A stretch of 64,000 bases of DNA from AP-16 sp963755055 (GTDB taxonomy: Bacteria > Pseudomonadota > Alphaproteobacteria > Rhizobiales > Xanthobacteraceae), in assembly GCA_963755055.1 (NCBI GenBank), contig CAVWIS010000034.1:372001-436000 (forward strand). Reading direction: 5' to 3'. Positions 1 through 9,130 of the stretch are shown here, one piece after another (position 1 is the first letter of the stretch; each line of letters starts with the position of its first letter). The notes under the pieces are model-generated. The model ran no database searches. It saw only the letters and a list, made by a program, of their open reading frames with translations, and was not told where the DNA came from. The position numbers and the translations under genes were made by a program.

Positions 1-729
1 CCGCCTCCATCATGAGCGCGGCGCCGAGCACGACCAGGAGCGCCGCGCAGGTCATCACCTCGCGTGCCCCGGTCTCGGCGAGCAGGCGGAAGAACGGATT
101 GAGCAGATAGCGCCCGGCGACCACCAGCACCGCGATGGCACCGCCGATCTTCGCCACCGAGATGACCGCGTCGAGATAGCCGGCGTGACTGTCGCTGCCC
201 GGACCGATCAGCGGCAGCAGCGCCAGGATCGGCACCACCGACATGTCCTGGAACAGCAGGATCGCAAAGGCGCGCTGGCCGTAGGTCTGCTGCATGTGGC
301 CGCGATCCTCGAGAATCTTCAGGGCGATCGTGGTGGCCGACATCGCCAGCGCGAGGCCGGCGACCAGGGCGCCGCGCCAGCCGACGAGGCCGGTCGCCCA
401 GCCGAGCCCGCCGATCGCCGCGGTGGTGAGCGCGAGCTGGGCTGCGCCGAGCCCGAATATGTCGCGGCGCATCGCCAGCAGCCGCGACAGCTTGAGGTCG
501 AGACCGATCACGAACAGCAGCATGACGACGCCGAGGCCGGCGACCGCCAGGATGGTTTCGGGCGCCCGGAACACGCCCAGTCCCCAGGGCCCGATCAGCA
601 CGCCGACCGCCAGGTAGGCGACGATCGCCGAGAGCTTCATCCGCCGGGCGATGGGAACGCTGAAGACCGCGGCTGCGAGCAGCACGACGCCGAGCGACAG
701 GACGCCGAATTCGTCGGGTTGTTGATGCA
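1..729 (-). CDS. CPA2-family cation/proton antiporter (KefB/RosB-like), 3' end outside the window
   Basis: The minus strand is open from an ATG at 729 to the window edge (243 codons) with no stop, so the C-terminal part lies outside. The translation is almost entirely hydrophobic membrane helices. It contains the conserved CPA2 stretch with LAMSATTIALKILEDRG and then AFAILLFQDMSVVPILALLPL, as in KefB/KefC potassium efflux antiporters. Proteins of this family exchange K+ or Na+ for protons across the inner membrane. Whether it carries the C-terminal TrkA-N domain of true Kef proteins cannot be seen. The ion specificity is unknown. Confidence 0.85.
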
Positions 730-993
730 TGGCCTGTTCCGTATCAGCGGCGCGAGGCAGCCGGACCACGGCAAGGTGGCGGCATTGCCCGACGTTGGAA
801 AGGCCCGGCCGGCCACAATCCGGTGCGTTTCACGTGCGCAGGGCTCGCCTGGCTCCGGGAAAGTCGCAGTCCGTTGGAGCGGGAAACTGCTCAGCCGGGC
901 ACCGATCACCGCGAACCGGTGTCCACATCGCCGGAACATGCGGTAACATCGTTCCGGGGGCGCAACCGAAGCCGACGGGCGGGGCAAACGACA

Positions 994-1533
994 ATGCGGC
1001 ATGCGCTTATGCTCGCGATCGGCGCGATGGCCGCCCTCATGGTCGCGGCGCCGGCACTCGCCCAGGTCGGTTTCGACCGGCCCGGCGGGGACTACAGCAA
1101 CTCCGTCGTCCGGTCCGGCGATCCGACCATCTGCGCGGCCCGGTGCGAACGCGATCAGCGCTGCACCGCCTGGAGCTTTTCCTATCCGCGCACCGCGGCC
1201 GCCAATGCGGTGTGCTGGCTCAAGAACAAGGTAACGCCCAAGGTCGAGGATGCCTGCTGCGTCTCCAGCGTCAAGGGGGCGGGCGTCATGGAGCCGCGCA
1301 CCGGGCCGACCGAGTTCTCCATCGACCGCTCGGGCGGCGACTACCGCAGCTTCGAGACGGCCTCCGACCCGACCGGAAAGGCCTGCCGGGAGGCCTGCGA
1401 GGCCGAAGGCCGCTGCCGCAGCTGGACCTACAGGCGTCCGGGCTATGAGGGCCCCGCCGCGCACTGCTTTCTCAAGGACAGGCTCACCCGTCCGCGCCAC
1501 AAGCCGTGCTGCGTGTCGGGCGTGGTGAGATAG
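994..1533 (+). CDS. Secreted protein with two PAN/Apple-like domains
   Basis: This 179-residue protein starts at the ATG at 994, which gives a clean signal peptide (MRHALML to the ALAQ cleavage site near residue 24). An upstream in-frame ATG at 823 would add 57 low-complexity residues and is unlikely. The mature part holds two similar modules, each opening with FDRPGGDYSN or IDRSGGDYRS and containing paired cysteines around a C..RC...AW/TWS/TY core and a terminal CC. This is the pattern of bacterial PAN_4 domains, which bind carbohydrate or protein partners outside the cytoplasm. The gene stands alone. The ligand cannot be predicted. Confidence 0.75.
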   Translation: MRHALMLAIGAMAALMVAAPALAQVGFDRPGGDYSNSVVRSGDPTICAARCERDQRCTAWSFSYPRTAAANAVCWLKNKVTPKVEDACCVSSVKGAGVMEPRTGPTEFSIDRSGGDYRSFETASDPTGKACREACEAEGRCRSWTYRRPGYEGPAAHCFLKDRLTRPRHKPCCVSGVVR

Positions 1534-1554
1534 CGCGCGCCGGGATCTGCCGGG

Positions 1555-1869
1555 TCAAAATCCCGTCAGGAGCAGGTCGAGCGCCGCAATGATCTTGTCG
1601 CGTTCGCCGATCGCCGAGGCACGAACGGCGCCGAGCACGTTCTTGCGCACCGTCACCAGTTCCTGGGTAATCATGACGAAGCTCTCGCCATCGACCACGA
1701 CAGGCGGATTGAGCCGATCGGCAAATGTGCTCGATCCCGCCGGTTCCAGCGGCGCGACCACCACGGTGTCGAGGTTGCGCAGGAGCAGGTCGCTTTGCAG
1801 CACGAGGAGAAACGGCTGCCGGTCGCGGCTGCGCGGGAACGGGTTGGCGATGATGTCGAACTGCCCCAT
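1555..1869 (-). CDS. ccdB: CcdB-family toxin
   Basis: A 104-residue protein with the CcdB fold signature: an N-terminal FDIIANPFPRSRDRQPFLLVLQSDLL segment read as conserved beta strands, a central VVAPL, and the C-terminal hydrophobic ALDLLLTGF tail. CcdB proteins poison DNA gyrase. The length matches the family (about 100 residues). It starts 6 nt after the stop of ccdA, the usual antitoxin-first order, so the pair is probably co-transcribed and autoregulated by the CcdAB complex. It is chromosomal here, between ordinary genes, with no plasmid marker nearby. Confidence 0.85.
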   Translation of the reverse strand: MGQFDIIANPFPRSRDRQPFLLVLQSDLLLRNLDTVVVAPLEPAGSSTFADRLNPPVVVDGESFVMITQELVTVRKNVLGAVRASAIGERDKIIAALDLLLTGF

Positions 1870-1875
1870 CGGCGG

Positions 1876-2115
1876 TCAGAGCCGTCCCGCTTCGTCGGAC
1901 AGCAGACCATGGTCCGCGACGCGGCGATTATAGGCCTCGATCGCCGCGCGATTCTCCTCGAGCCAACGCTTTTCAAGCTCGGCCCGGACGATCGTGCGCA
2001 GACGCCTCTCCAGCGTCTCCGAGACGTTGATCTTCAACCGGCGCGCCTCGTCAAGCACCTGCGCGTCGATGAACAGATTGACCGCTCGCTTCTTCCCGGT
2101 GCGTTCGCCCAGCAT
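1876..2115 (-). CDS. ccdA: CcdA-family antitoxin
   Basis: A 79-residue protein with an N-terminal ribbon-helix-helix (AVNLFIDAQVLDEARRLKIN) and a C-terminal acidic or amphipathic tail (WLEENRAAIEAYNRRVADHG), the typical CcdA layout of DNA-binding domain followed by toxin-neutralising peptide. It directly precedes ccdB. Antitoxins of this type repress their own promoter, which would lie in the 90 bp upstream of 2115. Recognition rests on the characteristic ending ENRAAIEAYNRRV and the partner gene. Confidence 0.85.
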   Translation of the reverse strand: MLGERTGKKRAVNLFIDAQVLDEARRLKINVSETLERRLRTIVRAELEKRWLEENRAAIEAYNRRVADHGLLSDEAGRL

Positions 2116-2205
2116 GGCCGCTGCCTCCCGCCGGCATGCGCAAGATTAATGCGCATGGCCGTCCAAGGCAAGCGCCCGCACGCTGCCGGGCCGGCAGAGG
2201 CCCGG

Positions 2206-3630
2206 TCAGCCGGTGCCGCCGACCGTGATGCGGTCGATGCGCAGGGTCGGCTGGCCGACGCCGACCGGGACGCCCTGTCCGTTCTTGCCGCAAGTGCCGA
2301 TGCCGTTGTCGAGCTCAAGGTCGTTGCCGATCATGGTCACCCGGGTCAGCGCATCCGGGCCGTTGCCGATCAGCATGGCGCCCTTGACCGGAGCGCCCAC
2401 CCTGCCGTCCTCGATTCGGTAGGCTTCGGTGCACTGGAACACGAATTTTCCCGACGTGATGTCGACCTGGCCGCCGCCAAAACTCACCGCATAGAGACCG
2501 TTGTGCACCGAGGCGATGATCTCCTTGGGGTCGCGGTCGCCGGCCAGCATGTAGGTGTTGGTCATGCGCGGCATCGGCACATGGGCAAAGCTCTCACGCC
2601 GCCCGTTGCCGGTCGGCTGCATGTTCATCAGCCGGGCGTTCTGCCGATCCTGCATGTAGCCGACGAGGATGCCGTCCTCGATCAGCACGGTGCGGCTGGT
2701 CGGCGTGCCCTCGTCGTCGATCGACAGCGAGCCGCGGCGCCCCGCGATGGTGCCGTCGTCGACCACGGTCACGCCCTTGGAGGCCACGCGCTGGCCCAGC
2801 AGGCCGGCAAAGGCCGAGGTCTGCTTGCGGTTGAAGTCGCCCTCGAGCCCGTGGCCGACCGCCTCGTGCAGCATCACGCCGGGCCAGCCGGGGCCGAGCA
2901 CCACGTCCATCTCGCCGGCGGGTGCCGGCACCGCCTCGAGGTTGACCAGCGCCTGGCGTACCGCATCGTCGGCGGCCGAACGCCAGGCGGTCTCCTCGAT
3001 GAAGCGGGCGAATCCCTCGCGGCCGCCATAGCCGTTGCTGCCGGATTCCTGGCGCTCGCCGTCGCCGGCGACCACCGAGACGTTGACGCGTACGAGCGGG
3101 CGGACGTCGCGATAGGTGCCGCCGTCGGCACGCAGGATCTCCACCACCTGCCAGCTGGCGCCGAAGCTCACCGAGACCTGACGCACGCGCGGATCCTTTT
3201 GCCGGGCATAGGCGTCGATGGTCTCCAGCAGCCTGACCTTGCTCTCGAAGCTCGGGCTGCCCAGCGGATTGTCGTCGCCATAGAGGCGCACGTTGCTGCG
3301 CGGCGGGGCCTCCGCATAGGTCCCCGAATAGCCGCCGCGCACGGCGCGCACCGCCTCGGCGGCGCGCACCACGGCGTCCTCCGACAGGTCGGAGGCATGC
3401 GCATAGCCGACCGCCTCGCCCTTCACGGCGCGCAGGCCGAAGCCCTGCGCGGTGTCGTAGGTCGCCTGCTTGAGCCGCCCGTTGTCGAACACCAGCGCCT
3501 CGGACTGGCGATATTCGAGAAAAAGCTCGCCGTCGTCGGCGCCCTCGAAGCCGCGCGCCAGATGGCGGCCGAGGCGGGTGCGGTCGAGCCCGGCGCGGTC
3601 GATCAGCGAAGCCGTGGAGGCCTGGGTCAT
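2206..3630 (-). CDS. tldD: TldD metalloprotease subunit
   Basis: This is a full-length TldD (474 residues), the catalytic half of the TldD/TldE heterodimeric protease, which degrades unfolded peptides and matures microcin-type peptides. The zinc site is visible as HEAVGHGLEGD (a HExxxH-type motif, near residue 255), followed by the GTPTSRTVLIEDGILVGYM segment and a C-terminal ITSGKFVFQCTEAYRIEDG block, all conserved in the family. TldE is not in the window, as is common, since tldD and tldE are often unlinked. Nothing suggests a special role next to ccdAB. Confidence 0.93.
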   Translation of the reverse strand: MTQASTASLIDRAGLDRTRLGRHLARGFEGADDGELFLEYRQSEALVFDNGRLKQATYDTAQGFGLRAVKGEAVGYAHASDLSEDAVVRAAEAVRAVRGGYSGTYAEAPPRSNVRLYGDDNPLGSPSFESKVRLLETIDAYARQKDPRVRQVSVSFGASWQVVEILRADGGTYRDVRPLVRVNVSVVAGDGERQESGSNGYGGREGFARFIEETAWRSAADDAVRQALVNLEAVPAPAGEMDVVLGPGWPGVMLHEAVGHGLEGDFNRKQTSAFAGLLGQRVASKGVTVVDDGTIAGRRGSLSIDDEGTPTSRTVLIEDGILVGYMQDRQNARLMNMQPTGNGRRESFAHVPMPRMTNTYMLAGDRDPKEIIASVHNGLYAVSFGGGQVDITSGKFVFQCTEAYRIEDGRVGAPVKGAMLIGNGPDALTRVTMIGNDLELDNGIGTCGKNGQGVPVGVGQPTLRIDRITVGGTG

Positions 3631-3780
3631 GGGGTCGTTCCTGGATTGCGGCTCGTCTGGATGGCGGTTGCCAAGCCCGAATTAAGCGAAGCCCGGGGTT
3701 CCTGGGGTCTTGCCCCGCCTTGCGCTGTCGCTCCACGGGCAAGGACAAAGATAGTGCTCGCGCCGCCCGTCGGGGAGGGG

Positions 3781-4317
3781 TCAGGGCAGCTTGTCAAAAC
3801 CCTCGCCAAAACCCTTCAGGCTCATCGGGATGCCGATGCCCTCCTCGGGGGTCTGGAAGATGATGAAGGTCGCGGTCTGCCCGGAGCGCAACTGCTTGAG
3901 CAGGCTCTCGTCCATGATCACCTCGGCGAGACAGCCGTTGGGCAGGCAGCGCACGAACCCGGCGCGGCCGACATCGGCCTGGTTGATCTTCAGGCCGAGC
4001 CCCGACGGCAGCAGCACTCCGAGCGGCGCCAGGACGCGCATCAGCCGGTTCTTCTGATCGGCGGTCTTCAGCACGATGACGGTGAGCCCGACGTTCGGCC
4101 GGTCCTCGGCAGTCACGCTCTGGATCAGGGCGCACTGCTCGCCCTGCGCGCCCGGCGGGGTGTCGCAGCGGATCTGCCAGTCGCCGGACACCGACTTCAC
4201 CGTGCCCTGGGCGGCCGCCGGGCCGCCGGAGGCGAGGACTGCGAGGAGCGCGAGGAGCGCGAGCGCCGCCACGCAGCGGGCCGGCGGCGCGGGCGCTCGA
4301 CAACGGGAGTCATTCAT
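3781..4317 (-). CDS. Invasion-associated locus B (IalB) family secreted protein
   Basis: The ATG at 4317 gives 178 residues with an N-terminal hydrophobic signal peptide (about residues 15-38, ending GPAAAQG). A start at 4437 would add 40 non-signal residues. The mature part shows SVSGDWQIRCD near its N-terminus, a conserved pair of cysteines (RCLPNGCLAEVIMD) and TATFIIFQTPEEGIGIPMSLKGF at the C-terminus, which is the IalB signature. The family is periplasmic, widespread in Rhizobiales and named after a Bartonella invasion locus, but its biochemical role is unsettled. It is transcribed divergently from the cox operon. Confidence 0.85.
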   Translation of the reverse strand: MNDSRCRAPAPPARCVAALALLALLAVLASGGPAAAQGTVKSVSGDWQIRCDTPPGAQGEQCALIQSVTAEDRPNVGLTVIVLKTADQKNRLMRVLAPLGVLLPSGLGLKINQADVGRAGFVRCLPNGCLAEVIMDESLLKQLRSGQTATFIIFQTPEEGIGIPMSLKGFGEGFDKLP

Positions 4318-4742
4318 GGTCTCGATCCAATGGTCTCGATCCTCGACGGGTCCCTCCTGCGCAGGGGACCTGCCAACCGGCCGAATCGTTCGCGCGCCCC
4401 TTTTGTGGAAAGCCTCGGTACATGGCATGTCTGCCATGTCAAGGCGCCGGCGAAAAGCTCGGGGGGATTCGGCAAAACCGGCGCGAAACTGGCTTCACTC
4501 CGGGCATGGCGGCGGATATGCAGTTTGTCGCAGGCGATCGACGGCAAGGCACGTTGCGAGTAGGGCGGAATTGTGGTTTGAGAAGCCACGGCTCCGTGCG
4601 CACCGCACCGCACTTGCCATGGGGCTCCCGCCGGCGTCCACGCCGATTTTCGCATGCGGGTGATGTGGACGCGCCGGTCGATCGCGGGCGGCGCGGAGGC
4701 GGCCGGCCACGGCCGATACTCGTCGAAGGAGCGAACAAGACG
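4318..4742. other. Intergenic region between ialB-like gene and coxB
   Basis: A 425-bp non-coding stretch separates two divergent genes and should carry both promoters. I see no clear riboswitch, repeat or symmetric operator. A purine-rich GAAGGAG near 4725-4731 is the ribosome binding site of coxB. Open frames crossing the region have no recognisable protein content. Confidence 0.5.
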
Positions 4743-5591
4743 ATGCTGGTGATCTCGCGGTTGACTGCCTTGACGCTGTCGATGCTCATCCTGGCCGGCG
4801 GGCTGGCCCATGCGGCGGTCGGGGCGCCCTCGCCGTGGCAACTCGGCCTGCAGAATGCCGCCACGCCGGTGATGGAAGAGATCATCTCGTTCCACAACTA
4901 CGTCCTGGCCGTCATCGTCGTCATCACGGTCTTCGTGCTCGCGCTGCTGGTGGTCGTCATGGTGCGCTTCAACCGGCGGGCAAACGCCACGCCGTCGCGC
5001 ACCACCCATTCCACCCCGCTGGAGATCGCCTGGACGGTCGTTCCCGTGGTCATCCTGGTGGCGATCGCAGTGCCGTCGTTCCGTCTGCTGTTCCATCAGC
5101 TCAACCTGCCCAAGGTCGACCTCACCGTGAAGGCGACCGGCAAGCAGTGGAACTGGAGCTACAGCTACCCCGACGACGGCAAGTTCGAGTTCGACTCGTT
5201 CATGCTCAAGGACAACGAGCGCAAGGCCGATCAGCCGCGCCTGCTCGCCGTCGACAACGCGCTGGTGGTGCCGGTCAACAAGGTGGTCCGCGTCCAGGTC
5301 ATCGGCGCCGACGTGATCCATGCCTTCGCGGTGCCGTCTTTCGGCATCAAGATCGATGCAATCCCGGGCCGCCTCAACGAGACCTGGTTCCAGGCGACCC
5401 GCGAGGGGGTCTATTACGGCCAGTGCTCCGAATTGTGCGGTCGCGACCACGCCTTCATGCCGATCGAGGTGCGGGTGCTGTCCGAGAAGGACTATGCCGC
5501 CTGGCTCGAGCAGGCGAAGAAGAAATATGCGCGAGAGGAGCCGCCGGCGTCGACCGCCGTGGCGGCGGCCGGAGCCCCGGCCGCGCAATGA
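4743..5591 (+). CDS. coxB: Cytochrome c oxidase subunit II (aa3 type)
   Basis: Subunit II carries the CuA centre that takes electrons from cytochrome c. The ATG at 4743 gives 282 residues with a signal peptide (ending AHAA), two transmembrane helices (about 45-65 and 85-105) and a periplasmic cupredoxin domain. The aromatic electron-entry motif GKQWNWSYSYP is present, and so is the CuA site CSELCGRDHAFM with its upstream histidine in ADVIHAF. The longer open frame upstream is not a plausible N-terminus. It is the first gene of the cox cluster; coxA follows after 68 nt. Confidence 0.96.
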   Translation: MLVISRLTALTLSMLILAGGLAHAAVGAPSPWQLGLQNAATPVMEEIISFHNYVLAVIVVITVFVLALLVVVMVRFNRRANATPSRTTHSTPLEIAWTVVPVVILVAIAVPSFRLLFHQLNLPKVDLTVKATGKQWNWSYSYPDDGKFEFDSFMLKDNERKADQPRLLAVDNALVVPVNKVVRVQVIGADVIHAFAVPSFGIKIDAIPGRLNETWFQATREGVYYGQCSELCGRDHAFMPIEVRVLSEKDYAAWLEQAKKKYAREEPPASTAVAAAGAPAAQ

Positions 5592-5659
5592 CGCGGGCCC
5601 GCTGCACGGAACGACAACGACACGTCTGACAACGCCTAGCAAGTCTCGAGGATTCGATC

Positions 5660-7267
5660 ATGGACGCCACCGTTACGGCTCACGGCTCGCACGACGCGCA
5701 CGATCACCCCACCGGGTGGCGCCGCTTCGTCTACTCGACGAACCACAAGGACATCGGCACGATGTACCTGGTGCTCGCGCTGGTGGCCGGCGTGATCGGC
5801 GCCACGCTGTCGATCTGCATGCGTCTCGAGCTGCAGTATCCGGGGCTGCAGATCTTCGGCAATCCGCACTTCTTCAACGTGTTCACCACCGCGCACGGCC
5901 TGATCATGATCTTCTTCATGGTCATGCCGGCGATGATCGGCGGCTTCGGCAACTGGTTCGTGCCGTTGATGATCGGGGCGCCCGACATGGCGTTTCCGCG
6001 CATGAACAACATCTCGTTCTGGTTGCTGCCGGCCTCCTTCGCGCTGCTGCTGTCCTCGATGTTCTTCGAGGGCGAGCCGGGCGCCAACGGGGTGGGCGCC
6101 GGCTGGACCATCTATGCGCCGCTGTCGTCGACCGGGCATCCGGGCCCCGCGGTCGACTTCGCCATCCTGTCGCTGCACCTCGCCGGTGCGTCCTCGATCC
6201 TCGGCGCCATCAACTTCATCACCACGATCTTCAACATGCGGGCGCCCGGCATGACCATGCACAAGATGCCGCTGTTCGTGTGGTCGATCCTGGTGACGAC
6301 GTTCCTGCTGCTGCTGGCGCTGCCGGTGCTCGCCGGCGCCATCACCATGCTGCTCACCGACCGCAATTTCGGCACCACGTTCTTCTCTCCCGAAGGCGGC
6401 GGCGATCCGGTGCTGTTCCAGCACCTGTTCTGGTTCTTCGGCCATCCGGAAGTCTACATCCTGATCCTGCCCGGCTTCGGCATGATCAGCCAGGTGGTGG
6501 CGACCTTCAGCCGCAAGCCGGTGTTCGGCTATCTCGGGATGGCCTACGCCATGGTGGCGATCGGCGGCATCGGCTTCGTCGTGTGGGCGCACCACATGTA
6601 CACGGTCGGCATGTCGACCGCCGCCCAGGCTTATTTCGTCGCCGCCACGATGGTGATCGCGGTGCCTACGGGAGTGAAGATCTTCTCCTGGGTGGCCACC
6701 ATGTGGGGTGGCTCGATCGAGTTCCGCACCCCGATGCTGTGGGCGATCGGGTTCATCTTCCTGTTCACGGTGGGCGGGGTGACCGGCGTGGTGCTCGCCA
6801 ATGCGGGCGTCGACCGCGTGCTGCAGGACACCTACTACGTGGTGGCGCATTTCCACTACGTGCTGTCGCTCGGCGCCGTCTTCGCGATCTTCGCCGGCTG
6901 GTACTACTGGTTCCCCAAGATGACCGGCTACATGTACTCCGAGACGATCGGGAAGCTGCATTTCTGGCTCACCTTCATCGGCGTCAATCTGGTGTTCTTC
7001 CCGCAGCACTTCCTCGGACTCGCCGGCATGCCGCGTCGCATCGCCGACTATCCGGACGCCTTCGCGGGATGGAACTTCGTCTCCTCGATCGGGTCCTACA
7101 TCTCGGGCTTCGGCGTGATCGTGTTCTTCTACGGTCTGGCGCTCGCCTTCATCCGCAAGGAGCGGGCAGCGGACAATCCGTGGGGGGCGGGCGCCACCAC
7201 GCTCGAATGGACCCTGCCGTCGCCGCCGCCGTTCCACCAGTTCGAGGTTCTGCCGCGGATCAGGTGA
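5660..7267 (+). CDS. coxA: Cytochrome c oxidase subunit I (aa3 type)
   Basis: The catalytic proton-pumping subunit (535 residues, 12 membrane helices). The haem a and haem a3/CuB ligands are visible: THHG-type HGLIMIFFMVMPAM in helix II, the GHPEVYIL motif with the CuB histidine, the cross-linked tyrosine and the D-channel glutamate, the HH pair in VWAHHMYTVG, and AHFHYVLS in helix X. The glutamate motif marks an A-family haem-copper oxidase. It lies between coxB and ctaB in the conserved alphaproteobacterial order. Confidence 0.97.
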   Translation: MDATVTAHGSHDAHDHPTGWRRFVYSTNHKDIGTMYLVLALVAGVIGATLSICMRLELQYPGLQIFGNPHFFNVFTTAHGLIMIFFMVMPAMIGGFGNWFVPLMIGAPDMAFPRMNNISFWLLPASFALLLSSMFFEGEPGANGVGAGWTIYAPLSSTGHPGPAVDFAILSLHLAGASSILGAINFITTIFNMRAPGMTMHKMPLFVWSILVTTFLLLLALPVLAGAITMLLTDRNFGTTFFSPEGGGDPVLFQHLFWFFGHPEVYILILPGFGMISQVVATFSRKPVFGYLGMAYAMVAIGGIGFVVWAHHMYTVGMSTAAQAYFVAATMVIAVPTGVKIFSWVATMWGGSIEFRTPMLWAIGFIFLFTVGGVTGVVLANAGVDRVLQDTYYVVAHFHYVLSLGAVFAIFAGWYYWFPKMTGYMYSETIGKLHFWLTFIGVNLVFFPQHFLGLAGMPRRIADYPDAFAGWNFVSSIGSYISGFGVIVFFYGLALAFIRKERAADNPWGAGATTLEWTLPSPPPFHQFEVLPRIR

Positions 7268-7324
7268 GTGGCGGATGGTCTTGGGATGAAGCGTGCGGCG
7301 CGACCGCGCCGCAAAGGACGATGA

Positions 7325-8281
7325 ATGACCGATATCACGGCAATCGGCGAACGTGACCAGAGCGCCGCGCTGATCGTCGGCGGCGCCGAGGTCGGCGACT
7401 ACGTCGCGCTGATGAAGCCGCGGGTGATGTCGCTCGTGGTGTTCACCGCGCTGGTCGGCCTCCTGGTCGGGCCCGGTCACGTCCATCCGGTGATCGGCTT
7501 CACCGCGCTCCTGTGCATCGCGGTCGGCGCCGGCGCGTCGGGCGCGCTCAACATGTGGTACGACGCCGACATCGACGCCGTGATGACGCGCACCGCGCGC
7601 CGCCCGGTTCCGGCGGGCCGCATCCTGCCCGGCGAGGCGCTTGCCTTCGGGCTCACCCTCGGTTGCGGCTCCGTGGTCGTGCTCGGGCTCCTGGTGAACG
7701 TGCTGGCGGCGGCGCTGCTCGCCTTCACCATCTTCTTCTATGTCGTCGTCTATACGATGTGGCTCAAGCGCTCGACACCGCTGAACATCGTGATCGGCGG
7801 TGCCGCCGGGGCGCTGCCGCCGATGATCGGCTCAGCGGCGGCGACCGGCGCGGTCGGGTTCGACTCCGTGCTGATGTTCCTGATCATCTTCCTGTGGACG
7901 CCGCCGCATTTCTGGGCGCTGTCGCTCAATCGCATGGACGAATATGCCCGCGCCGGCGTGCCGATGCTCCCGGTGGTCGCCGGTCGCGCCGCGACGCAGC
8001 GGCAGATCCTGATCTACACGCTGATCCTGGTGCCGGTCGGCGTGGCGCCGTGGCTCATCGGCGGTGCCGGCCCGGTCTACGGCGCGGTTGCGGTTGCGGC
8101 CGGGCTGGCGATGACGGCGCTCGCCTGGCGGGTGCGTGTCGCAGCGGCGGGACCGGCGCTTGCCGGGGCGGCAAGGCGTCTGTTCGCCTTCTCGATCCTC
8201 TATCTGTTCCTGCTGTTCGCCGTGCTGCTCGCCGAGCGCGGGATCGGCGCGGTGGCGGCGCGGCTTTCCGGTGCCGGGTGA
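7325..8281 (+). CDS. ctaB: Protohaem IX farnesyltransferase (haem O synthase)
   Basis: CtaB/Cox10 attaches a farnesyl group to haem b to make haem O, the precursor of haem A used by CoxA. The 318-residue protein has about nine membrane helices, the prenyltransferase motif NMWYDADIDAVMTRTARRP with its aspartates, and the loop YTMWLKRSTPLNIVIGGAAGALPP. The N-terminal segment LMKPRVMSLVVFTALVG is also typical. Its stop overlaps the probable GTG start of the next small gene, so translation is likely coupled. Confidence 0.95.
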   Translation: MTDITAIGERDQSAALIVGGAEVGDYVALMKPRVMSLVVFTALVGLLVGPGHVHPVIGFTALLCIAVGAGASGALNMWYDADIDAVMTRTARRPVPAGRILPGEALAFGLTLGCGSVVVLGLLVNVLAAALLAFTIFFYVVVYTMWLKRSTPLNIVIGGAAGALPPMIGSAAATGAVGFDSVLMFLIIFLWTPPHFWALSLNRMDEYARAGVPMLPVVAGRAATQRQILIYTLILVPVGVAPWLIGGAGPVYGAVAVAAGLAMTALAWRVRVAAAGPALAGAARRLFAFSILYLFLLFAVLLAERGIGAVAARLSGAG

Positions 8282-8451
8282 ACGAGATGGCCGAAGATCC
8301 CGAGCCCGGCATCGTGCTGACCGAGGAGCAGAAGCGGCGCCGCCGCGCCCGCTCGATCGCCATCGCGCTCATGCTCGCCGCGCTGGTGGTGCTGTTCTAC
8401 GTCGTCACCATCGTCAAGCTCGGCCCCCGCGTGCTGGTCCGGCCGCTGTGA
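8278..8451 (+). CDS. Small single-helix membrane protein of the cox cluster (CoxF-like)
   Basis: A 57-residue protein from a GTG overlapping the ctaB stop (GTGA, 8278-8281); an ATG at 8287 would give 54 residues. It has a basic stretch EEQKRRRRARS, one transmembrane helix (IAIALMLAALVVLFYVVTIV) and a short conserved tail KLGPRVLVRPL. A protein of this size and layout sits between ctaB and ctaG in many Rhizobiales cox operons and is often annotated as CoxF or hypothetical. Its role in oxidase assembly is presumed from position only. It is shorter than automated gene finders usually report. Confidence 0.8.
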   Translation: MNEMAEDPEPGIVLTEEQKRRRRARSIAIALMLAALVVLFYVVTIVKLGPRVLVRPL

Positions 8452-8467
8452 CCCGCAAGAGCATCCG

Positions 8468-9079
8468 ATGAGCGTTCGACGCGATCCCGGAGAGGCGAAG
8501 GTCAGCCGCCGCGACCTCGCGGTAGCCGCCGCCTGCGGAATCTTCGTCGCCGTCATGGTGGGAATGGCCTATGCGGCGGTGCCGTTCTACAACTGGTTCT
8601 GCCGCGCCACGGGCTTTGCCGGGACCACCCAGGTCGCCAGCGCCGGCCCCGGCGAGGTGCTGGCGCGCACGATCACGGTGCGCTTCGACGCCAATGTCGG
8701 CCAGGGCCTGCCGTGGCGGTTCGAGCCCGAGCGGAACTTCATCGAGGCGCGGCTCGGCGAGGTGGTGACCGTCGTGTTCCGCGTCGTCAACAAGTCCGCC
8801 CGCGAGACCGTCGGCCAGGCCTCCTACAACGTCGCGCCGCCGACCGTCGGGGCCTATTTCAGCAAGATCAACTGCTTCTGCTTCACCGAGCAGCGGCTCA
8901 AGCCGGGCGAGGCCCGCGACATGCCGGTGGTGTTCTTCGTCGATCCGGCGCTCGCCGGCGACGGCGAGCAGGATGGCCTCGACACCATCACGCTGTCCTA
9001 CACGATGTATCCGGTGCGCCAGCCGGACCGGCCGGTCGCCGAGAGCGCCCGGCCGCCGGCACCCGGACGGATCTATTGA
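8468..9079 (+). CDS. ctaG: Cytochrome c oxidase copper chaperone CtaG/Cox11
   Basis: CtaG delivers copper to the CuB site of CoxA. The 203-residue protein has one N-terminal membrane anchor (about residues 18-38), the conserved AVPFYNWFCRATGFAGTTQ stretch, and the copper-binding NCFCFTEQ motif near residue 135. The C-terminal domain is an immunoglobulin-like periplasmic fold. It starts 16 nt after the CoxF-like gene. Confidence 0.95.
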   Translation: MSVRRDPGEAKVSRRDLAVAAACGIFVAVMVGMAYAAVPFYNWFCRATGFAGTTQVASAGPGEVLARTITVRFDANVGQGLPWRFEPERNFIEARLGEVVTVVFRVVNKSARETVGQASYNVAPPTVGAYFSKINCFCFTEQRLKPGEARDMPVVFFVDPALAGDGEQDGLDTITLSYTMYPVRQPDRPVAESARPPAPGRIY

Positions 9080-9130
9080 CGGACGAAGCCGCGGAGCGCA
9101 GACCCCGCGCATGAAACGGAGATGACGGTC

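Noticed and set aside
1795..4563. Long plus-strand open frame antisense to ccdAB, tldD and the IalB-like gene
   Set aside because: Its translation is arginine-, histidine- and alanine-rich without any family motif, and the minus-strand genes beneath it are clear. High G+C makes such antisense frames common.
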